NCBI GenBank assembly: GCA_009733575.1
Contig: ML770229.1
Coordinates: 1 to 13,748, forward strand
Source: Gymnopus androsaceus JB14
Lineage: Eukaryota; Basidiomycota; Agaricomycetes; Agaricales; Omphalotaceae
DNA length: 13,748 bases
Reading direction: 5' to 3'
Shown: one piece after another, positions 7,179-13,748 of the stretch
Position numbering within the stretch: the stretch's first letter is position 1
Layout of the letters: each line of letters begins with the position of its first letter
Position numbers and translations under genes: made by a program
Notes under the pieces: generated by a model
What the model was told of the DNA's origin: nothing
What the model saw: only the letters and a program-made list of their open reading frames with translations
The model's database searches: none

Positions 7179-9492
7179 CAGGGAAAGTATATAAGCCAGT
7201 TTTTTGTCAAACATCTCATAGTATTTGCGAAACTTTGCAATTCCAGCCTCAAGTGCAGGATGGAACAGGAGGAAATGGTGTCGTTGAGCTTGTTCTCCCA
7301 TTGACTGAGCAAATTCTCAATTCCTGGGATTGCATGGTAGATTGAGACATTTTTACTGGTGGGGGAGGGTTGCTGAGTCTCGTTGGCATCCTATACCATT
7401 GTAAGATAATGAATCATCATGATAGATCACATACCGCAAGAATATCCCAGCAGCCCTTGACCTTTGCCCAATCCTCTGGTGGAAACTTGAATGCAGACCA
7501 AGGAATGTGCTTTATGATTTTACCATTACAACGAATTGTGGTAATAGGACCAAACATATTGTCCACAATAGCAACGAAACAGTTCACTGCCTAAGCAAAA
7601 CCTGTTAGCAAGTTTGTAGACAACACACCTTTTGAAGGATCAGTCCACAGTCAACCATGCCATGTGCGGAGCCCCAGCATGTATTCCCATGCAGAATAAG
7701 AATGAGAATGGTTTCTTGACCACATTCTTGTTGAATCTTTTCAAACTCTTGAACATGCTGGCCTGAAGCTCGGATTTTTGTTGCTAGTGTATGGAGTGCG
7801 GCAATAGTGTTGAGGGAACCATTGAGGACAGTATTATTGGGGTCAGATGGATCATACTCCCAAATTGCTTGGGTCGTCTCAAGTGCTGCTTTTTTTGTGA
7901 TCATGCACATTGTATCGCCAATACCAAGATTGCCAACATGTCCAAGACACCTATTTAAAGGTTAGTTCAAAGTATATGACATGAGTGAGAGGGTACATTA
8001 GCTGGTTCTCGACACTATCCCAGTTGCCAGTGTAAATCTTCAAGAGTGATGCTAAGACTACCATTAGCAGTAGCATTGTCAAAGGTGGCTGGTCCAAGCT
8101 AAAGAGGGAGGTGGTCAGGTGGTGACATATTTCTCACATGCAGCATACCTTCAAGATTTTCTTCTCCACATTGATAATTCCAACCCGGCAACACATTCCA
8201 AAGTAATAGCAACTAAGATTATCACCACCATGATCCCCTTCCACTGACTTGAAACCCAGGATTGTTGATTTCAACTTCCAAGCCGGATGCTTCTTGTTTC
8301 GTGGTACAATTTGGATGTGGGCCAACATTGCACCAAAATAGGGCATCTTGTTGTTGGGAGAGGACCACATGTCTCCACAGGTTGCAATGAGACCAAAGGA
8401 CAGACTCAAACTCCTTCACTTGGGCTTCTAAGGTCTGTACAAACTGGTTGTGCAGATATTGCTTAATCTGATGTGCGCTTGATAGCTCATGGCTTTTGGT
8501 CAAAGGGCGCATTACCACAAGGGTTTTGTGGTAGAAAAGGTTATCAGCTGTGGCAAATGACTAAGCGGGTGAAGTAAAAGTGAGAATTTGTCGAGTAGTT
8601 CTGAAAGTATGGGCTTACCTGGTCAGTACATATAATTTACTTTGCGGTGTGCTCCAGTATATGTTCCTTCGAAAACTCCTTCGGGCCTTGGGTCTTTGGG
8701 ATAACTGCAAAGGTAAGCTTTCCGGCCTTGGGATCCTTTCCTTTTGCTGCTGCTGCTGCCTGACGGTCTCGTAAGATTTTGCAAGGAACGGCATGTTCAC
8801 TTTCAGGAATATTAGCCTCTGCGCATTTATTGGCATAAAGGGCATAGTGCTGGCAAGCGTAACCGCGGCAAGCTGAATTTCCACCAGTGAAAAATATGTC
8901 CCAAAGACTGTTCTTTAATTTGGCTTTGAATCTTTCATCTGTCCTGCACAGTGTGGCTGTCATTAGTATGCAATATTTTATACATGTTTTATCAGACTTA
9001 CTTGCAAGCTGACTGGCAGGTTAGACACCATCTACCCTTTGCACTCTTGATCACTCCATCTTTGTGAAAATTGACAGTGCAATAGTCGGAAAAAAGAAGA
9101 GGAATGTCGGCCGCCTCTTTTTTGACATTGATAGGTTCAGGTATGGCAATGTTATGTTGCTCATGGAGAACCTAAACTGATGTTAGCTTCTAGATAGAAA
9201 AGAATTGACAACATACCTGATTGGTTTCCTCTTCAAACATCATATCGCTGTCACTCTCATCATTGCAGTTTCTGGCGCGCTTGTGTTTTGTTTTGTTTCG
9301 AGGAGGTGGATTTTCTTTGGCGCTGCTTTGGTCCTCATCCTTGTTGTTGTCCATGGATTCCTCTTCTGAGGATGATTCCGGGCGTTTTTTTTGTTTCCTT
9401 GCATTGGTTGATTGTGTACTATGCTGTGCAAGCTTTTCTGCAGATTTTGCTGGAGCTTTTACTTTGCCTTTTTTGGGGTTTGAAGGAGGCAT
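7179..9492 (-). pseudogene. hAT transposase, N-terminal and catalytic part
   Basis: The start is taken at the ATG 9492 (MPPSNPKKGKVKAPAKS). Exon 1 (9492-9217) is Lys/Ser/Glu-rich like a nuclear-localisation region. A 45-base intron leads to exon 2 (9171-9002) with WCLTCQSAC. After a 44-base intron the frame is off by one, and exon 3 (8956-8619) has SLWDIFFTGGNSACRGY..HYALY, a BED-type zinc-finger-like segment. Later exons give GDMWSSPNNKMPYFGAMLAH, LKSTILGFKSVEGDHGGDN, then TFDNATAN (near 8070) holding the expected first catalytic Asp, and CLGHVGNLGIGD. These are followed by ALETTQAIWEYDPSDPNN and HGNTCWGSAHGM (Cys where Arg is usual). The last exons (about 7584-7430 and 7340-7179) give VDNMFGPITTIR, IPWSAFKFPPEDW, then AIPGIENLLSQWENKL and, after a frameshift, KFRKYYEMFDKKLAYI. 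At least three frameshifts and a TAA (8637-8639) disable it. The rest of the gene lies beyond the insert. Confidence 0.87.
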
Positions 9493-9555
9493 TGCGTGGT
9501 CGCAACCAATGACAAATGTTTTTTGAATATTCAGATTTGATTGGACCCAATTCAA

Positions 9556-9855
9556 ATTATTTGTGAGCAGTAAATGTAGTAATCAGCTCAAGCTGAGAAT
9601 ATAGCTGCACACAGCACTGGGGATTTAGTGTTCTGCACAGGACTGCACTGGTATGAATCAGTGTGAACCAATGGGTGGTTGCACCAGTCTCAACCGGTTC
9701 TCAGCAGTGCAAATATTTTCAAAATTTCATAAAACAGCATACCAAACCGGCTGTGCACTATGCACCGGTGCAATTTTTAGCGGTGCAATTTCTGGTGCAG
9801 TTCGGTGCAGTTGTCAGTTTGTTAGCGGTTTGGTGCACCGCACTTTCAAACCCTA
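9556..9855. repeat. Right hAT terminal region
   Basis: The terminal inverted repeat 9835-9855 is preceded by dense subterminal motifs (GGTGCA at about 9771, 9783, 9794, 9803 and 9832; CAACCGGTTC at 9697; TGCACAGGACTGCA near 9633). The transposase promoter should lie in this stretch between the terminus and the ATG at 9492. The plus-strand sequence resumes gypsy gag coding within a few bases of 9855. Confidence 0.8.
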
Positions 9856-9863
9856 CTTTTGAT

Positions 9864-10852
9864 GGATAGAAGAAGAGATGCATTGACCTCAACAATCTCT
9901 GGAGACGGAGGAACAACAAAACAAAGCAATGGGGCTTCGGGAGTCAGTGGTACTCCACTCTGAAAACCACCCCCCAGGTACAGGCACCTAAAGCAACTCC
10001 ACAGGCACCACAACCTCATCTACAGGATGGCACTGGTGTCACCTACGGAGGAAGCAGTCAACCAATGGAGTTGGATTGGGGTAGGGCATGAGGCCCATTC
10101 AAGTGTTTCTGGTGTGGACAACCCAGACACATGAAGAGGGATTGCCCCAATAAACAAAAAAAAAATATGTCAGGCATTTATGATGTTGAACAAGGAAGAT
10201 CAGGCAGAGCTCAGGAAGCTCTGGGGTTTTGTGAAAGCTCAACAGTGAGCACAGGTCCTATTGAGTCCCAGTCAGTTTTGGATATGGACAGTTCTATATA
10301 TGTAGACAGCAGTATTTTGTACACGATAAATACACCTGAATCTACTCCTATTTTGCCATCTCCCAAAAAGACTGAAAGCCCTGTAAGGTTTACTCTGAAT
10401 TCTTCAGAATGGTGTGTCAACTGCATACGGACATCATATGATTCTCGAGCAATCAGAGAATTACGGACTTGGGTCACTAATAACCGACGACAAGAAGTCA
10501 CGGAACAAACAGTAATGGAAACAAGAAAATTGTCAGTACCCAATGCAATAGAAGCAGTCAATAACTTCAAACAAGAATGTTTTGGAAGAGGTACAAAAGG
10601 CAAGGATCTTATACTATTGGTCATCATCAAAGACATCACGAAAGGCAATCAAATAGAAGCAGATGCACATCTAGATTGCAGAGCAACCGGATTATGTATC
10701 AATAAGGAATTTGTTGAGAAGCATAACGTCCCGATCCAAAAACTCCCAATCAAAATTGCTTTATACAATGCTGATGGTACTTTAAATGCTGACAGATCAA
10801 TTGAAGCAATGGCAGAAGTTTGTTTAGTCATCGGAGACCACGTGTACTCGTA
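9864..10852 (+). pseudogene. Ty3/gypsy gag and protease fragment
   Basis: From about 9870 one frame gives CIDLNNLWRRRNNKTKQW, matching the end of gypsy gag, then a Pro/Gln-rich linker. A TGA at 10089-10091 precedes a zinc knuckle CFWCGQPRHMKRDC (C-x2-C-x4-H-x4-C, 10104-10145). The same frame continues to the retropepsin region, where the active-site segment reads LDCRATGLCI (Asp codon 10674-10676). The Gly after the Asp-Cys pair is Arg, a single G-to-A change from GGA to AGA. This is a fungal retrotransposon relic. The N-terminal gag is missing, cut at the hAT end, and the protease is interrupted at 10853 by a small element. No LTR is visible on this side. Confidence 0.88.
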
Positions 10853-11073
10853 GGTGCCGAAAAAAACGGTCTGGCAAATAAACCCGTCCTTGTTAATTAG
10901 CCTCTGTTCCTTAATTTACAGTCTTCACCTCCCTGTTTTTTAGGTTCAGGGCATAGATATACAATTGATACAGATGTTCCCCCACTCAAAATTTTGTGTG
11001 ACCTTTGTTTGCTTGCAAACCAGCTTTAATAATTCAGACCACCAGTATTTTCCGGACCGTTTTTTTCGGTGCC
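10853..11073. mobile_element. 221-base MITE with TA target duplication
   Basis: The terminal inverted repeats of about 22 bases start GGTGCCGAAAAAAACGGTC on the left. The right copy differs by two base changes near the outer end (CA for TG) and one near the inner end. The dinucleotide TA stands on both sides (10851-10852 and 11074-11075). Without the element and one TA, the protease frame continues in phase into the downstream gypsy frame, which confirms the boundaries. The interior has no coding capacity. A TA duplication points to the Tc1/mariner (or pogo) group; the donor is unknown. Confidence 0.88.
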
Positions 11074-11075
11074 TA

Positions 11076-12652
11076 CAAGTAAGGAATAGAGTTCAGGGTT
11101 ACCAATCTTGGAAACACTGATATCTTCATTGGCCTTGATTGGCTTAGAGAACATAACCCTAGCATAGATTGGACAAATTCTACTGTTACATTTGACTGTT
11201 GTCCCACTGGTTGTGGTTATATTCCTTGGTGGCTACATCTGGAAGAAGGAACCTCCCTCAATCATCTAGAAGAAGGGGAGAGACTTTTCATATTCAACTG
11301 GGAAGGTTATGTCAAAAATCATGGACATATACATGCCATGTCAGAATCCTCTACAGCAGACCAATAAGTTAAAGAACACCCTGCTGTATTCAATAAACAA
11401 GGATTTGACAAACTTCCTCAATGACGACCATGGGACCATGCCATTGAACTCACACCATGCTCTAACCCTGTAGATTGTAAAGTGTATCCCTTGAATCTCA
11501 ATGAACAGAAGGCATTAGACGAGTTTTTAGAGGAAAATCTATGATCAGGATGCATTTGTCCATCAAATTCTCCAATGGCCTCACCGTTCTTCTTTGTTAA
11601 GAAAAAAGATGGTGCTTTACGTCCAGTTCAGGATTATCAGAAACCCAATGACATGACAATTGAAAACTCATGAAATGTCTCATTGATGAAGGACATGTAA
11701 TTTTATATATATGGACAATATTCTTGTATTCACAAACACCATTGAGGGACATCGCTGTATTCTACTTGAAATCCTTAAAATCCTTGAAGAGAATGATCTT
11801 TATCTCACACCAGAGAAGTGTACATTCGAATCTCCTCATGTGGACTATCTTGGTATCATCAGAAACGGACAAGTGAGAATGGACCCAAAGAAAGTCAAAG
11901 CAGTCAAGGATTGGCAAGTCCCAAAAAGGAAGCATGACATACAATCCTTTTTAGGATTTTGCAGCTTCTTTACACACTTCATTTGAGGATTCAGTCATGT
12001 TGCTAAACCCCTTAGCAAACTAACTGGTAATGCAGAATGGTCATGGGGTCCTGAAGACAAGAATTGCCAAAGACATCACACTAGTAATTCCCTTAGACAA
12101 TGGGAAATTTTGAGTAGAAGCTGATTCATCCAACTTGGCCAATGGTGCAGTTCTTTCCTAACAGGTGGATGGAAAATGGAGACCAGTAGCCTTTAGATCT
12201 CGTTCTCTCAATGACGTTGAACGCAATTATGAGATCTATGATAAAGAAATGATGGCTATCATGGATTCACTATCGGAATGGCGCCAGGACCTCATGGGCG
12301 CTAGAGAACCATTTGAAATATGGACCAATCACCAGAATCTCCAATACTTCCGTAAACCCCAGGTACCTAATCAACAACAGGCACGTTGGGTTACAGATTT
12401 ATCCAAATACAAATTCCTTCTCCATCACAAACCAGGTACTTCCATGGGAAAGCAGATGCTTTGTCAAGGATGACAAACCTTGAGACGGGGGTGAATGACA
12501 ACAAAGACATTGTTGTTCTGAAACCAGAATTTTTCATCAATATAATCCATGAAACCAAGAGTCTAGAAGACACCATAATCGACAAAATCAAAAAATATGT
12601 CAACAACATGGACAAAGCGGTAGTCAAAGCTTTAAACGGAAAAAACAAATAG
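11076..12652 (+). pseudogene. Ty3/gypsy protease end, reverse transcriptase, RNase H
   Basis: After the small element the frame reads IEFRVTNLG..DIFIGLDWL, the protease end, and leads through a linker to reverse transcriptase (WDHAIEL, then [15 protein letters not shown] and RPVQDY). The centre of the polymerase is missing: the sequence jumps near 11665 from the fingers to IDEGHVILY. There a 2-base TA excess shifts the frame just before YMDN (tyrosine codon 11708-11710), where the catalytic second Asp is Asn. Thumb and connection follow (PEKCTFESPHVDYLG, VPKRKHDIQSFLGFC), then RNase H with VEADSSNLANGAVLS and NYEIYDKEMMAI. In-frame stops lie at 11422-11424, 11542-11544, 11984-11986, 12111-12113 and 12159-12161. 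A frameshift near 12445 separates the last part (ADALSRMTN). Coding ends at TAG 12650-12652, with no integrase. Confidence 0.9.
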
Positions 12653-13071
12653 GTAGTGACATCATCAATTGACTCAACATGAGTCTATCATTCCATTAAT
12701 ACTCCTTGAAACACTTTTGTAGCTGTGCTACACAAGGCAACAGCACTGTCTTTGTATCTGCACACTCAGCATACTAGATGCTGTAATTATGCCATTCGCT
12801 AGTTCTATAAATATGATACATACGCTTATGAAGCATATGAGCTGTTCAATACATTAGTAGTTGAACATAGTCATAATTACTTGATCTTACATTGTACTTA
12901 CATGCTGTTGAACCATAATAATTGTACCCTATGCCCTAAGCCACCTTAGTATGATACTGTATAGTTGTAGTCATACTTAGTATAAATACTGTAGATACTT
13001 ATTGTATTCCTTAGCACACTCAGTTGTACTACTACTTGTCTATACAAGAACTCTCTATTCTCCAAATACCA
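12653..13071. other. AT-rich region, possible solo or 3' LTR
   Basis: No coding signal. A hairpin TGTAGCTGTGCTACA lies at 12717-12731, and two near-identical words (CTTAGTATGATACTGTA and CTTAGTATAAATACTGTA) lie at about 12945 and 12977; the second contains a TATA-box-like TATAAATA. Its place after a truncated gypsy pol and the TATA-like site suggest part of an LTR. No second LTR is in the window to compare, so this is only a suggestion. It could equally be the promoter of the plus-strand gene candidate that follows. Confidence 0.3.
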
Positions 13072-13482
13072 ATGTCTCAGGCATCATATCCAGGTGAGTA
13101 TCACATCTCACCATTTGTTGATTGTATGTCTGCTTCAACAGGTTATGGGCTCTGGATTTGCTTGACGAAGGTCATTACACCATTGCATCTTTGACAAATG
13201 GTTGATTGTGTTAACAAACTTATCTGGATGCACCTAGTAGACATTAGACACAATGGTAAGTGGCTTTGGGTTTGGGTGTAAAGTTAAACAGTGATTTGCT
13301 TTGTTACCTCCTTTCCAGAAGAGCCTAAAATATATAAGGCTTCTTCAACTGAACTGGCTATTACCTACATGTACATACACAGGCACTCCACGTTGAACAA
13401 ACTTTTGGCAGTTCCAATTCATTTTGGGCTGTTTGTGGGCCGATTCCTGCTCCCAGGTAGACTTCTGCCGCTCTGTGAATAA
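13072..13482 (+). pseudogene. Possible spliced gene fragment, unrecognised
   Basis: An ATG at 13072 opens MSQASYP and meets a good donor; introns 13094-13141 (48 bases) and 13256-13318 (63 bases, GTAAGT to a CCTTTCCAG acceptor) look authentic. However, exon 2 has stops in all three frames; the best stretch reads LWALDLLDEGHYTIASLTNG. After the second intron, one frame gives EEPKIYKASSTELAIT and runs to 13482. No domain is recognised. The splice signals suggest a former small gene, the stops that it is broken. It may be no gene at all. Confidence 0.3.
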
Positions 13483-13748
13483 TCAAAAGCATGTGTGCAT
13501 AGGCTGGGCAATTGCAAACACATGAGAGTTTCTTGGCCTCCTACTGTAGTATTCCCCCATATTGTCTTAAGTCCCTTAAACACCTATTAGGTCTGAATAC
13601 TTGCTTTCTGAACCTTGAATCTTAATTGATTCTACTAGCAATGAAAACACTGTTGCGCAGCATATAAGCTAGGAGGCACAGTGACTAGCACTCACCAAGT
13701 GGTTAAGCTTGTAGAGCAGATAGAGAGAGGTAAAAGACTAGTAGAAGT
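13483..13748. other. No recognisable feature
   Basis: AT-rich sequence with no open frame of note, no long repeat and no RNA gene signature seen. It may continue the 3' flank of the preceding gene candidate. Confidence 0.4.

Larger units (their letters stand above)
1942..9855 (-). mobile_element. Large hAT element with passenger genes
   Basis: The ends are identical 21-base terminal inverted repeats, 1942-1962 and 9835-9855, starting TAGGGTTTGAAAGTGCGG. hAT elements usually start with a YARNG-type end and carry short terminal repeats, so this fits. The subterminal 200 bases at both ends are rich in GGTGCA/TGCACC, AACCGG and TGCACAGGACTGCA motifs, the kind of clustered sites hAT transposases bind. 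Inside lie a broken hAT transposase gene, a GATA-factor pseudogene and an apparently intact small gene, all on the minus strand. At 7.9 kb (about 6.9 kb without the nested insert) it is longer than usual autonomous hAT elements. The 8-base flanks (1934-1941 AACCTATA; 9856-9863 CTTTTGAT) do not match, and the flanking retroelements differ. It may therefore be a recombinant of two copies rather than one clean insertion. Confidence 0.75.

Noticed and set aside
9221..9526. Plus-strand open frames of 74-101 codons at 9221-9526
   Set aside because: They are antisense to the Lys/Ser-rich first transposase exon, which has a proper start and intron. The composition is that of a mirror frame.
10211..10648. 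A 145-codon minus-strand open frame
   Set aside because: It is antisense to the gypsy gag-protease frame, which has the zinc knuckle and protease motif.
1..13748. tRNA or rRNA genes
   Set aside because: No cloverleaf-compatible A/B-box pair or conserved rRNA words were recognised by eye. A covariance-model scan would be needed to exclude a tRNA fully.

Overview
This window looks like a transposon graveyard from a filamentous fungus, most likely a mushroom-forming basidiomycete (Agaricomycetes). The evidence is: introns of about 45-72 bases with GT..AG ends; TTAGGG-type telomeric repeats; a hAT transposase whose motifs match the type common in mushroom genomes; an AreA-type GATA factor; and copia and gypsy retroelement remains. 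No RNA gene or prokaryotic feature was seen. The species assignment is inference from family resemblance, not from a search.

Layout. 1-300 holds telomere-like palindromes and an interstitial telomeric run. 373-555 encodes the membrane-spanning C-terminal end of an unidentified protein and runs into a 20-21 base minisatellite (545-690). 1266-1941 is a plus-strand Ty1/copia pol fragment (end of integrase to start of reverse transcriptase). It is cut at 1942 by the end of a hAT element whose matching inverted end lies at 9855. Between these 21-base identical ends, all on the minus strand, are a decayed hAT transposase gene (9492-5285), an apparently intact four-exon gene for a 195-residue basic/coiled-coil protein (4821-4050), and a decayed AreA-like GATA transcription factor gene (3879-2341). 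The transposase is itself split by about 1 kb of foreign DNA (6166-7178) made of degenerate CAGGCTAC-like repeats and a 568-base inverted-repeat element with telomeric motifs inside. From about 9864 to 12652 is a plus-strand Ty3/gypsy relic (gag, protease, reverse transcriptase, RNase H; no integrase). It is interrupted by a clean 221-base miniature element with a TA target duplication. 12653-13748 has LTR-like sequence and a weak spliced-gene candidate.

How it fits together. The hAT element sits in copia on the left and in gypsy on the right, and the 8-base flanks do not match. The present structure is therefore probably not a simple insertion. It may be a recombinant of two hAT copies or the product of aberrant transposition. 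The passenger genes are the most interesting part: a nitrogen-regulator-type GATA factor and a small basic protein lie in the same orientation as the transposase, with introns, inside the inverted ends. Almost everything except the 195-residue gene is inactivated, mainly by TGA stops at positions where Arg (CGA) is expected. That pattern is typical of deamination of methylated CpG in silenced fungal transposons.
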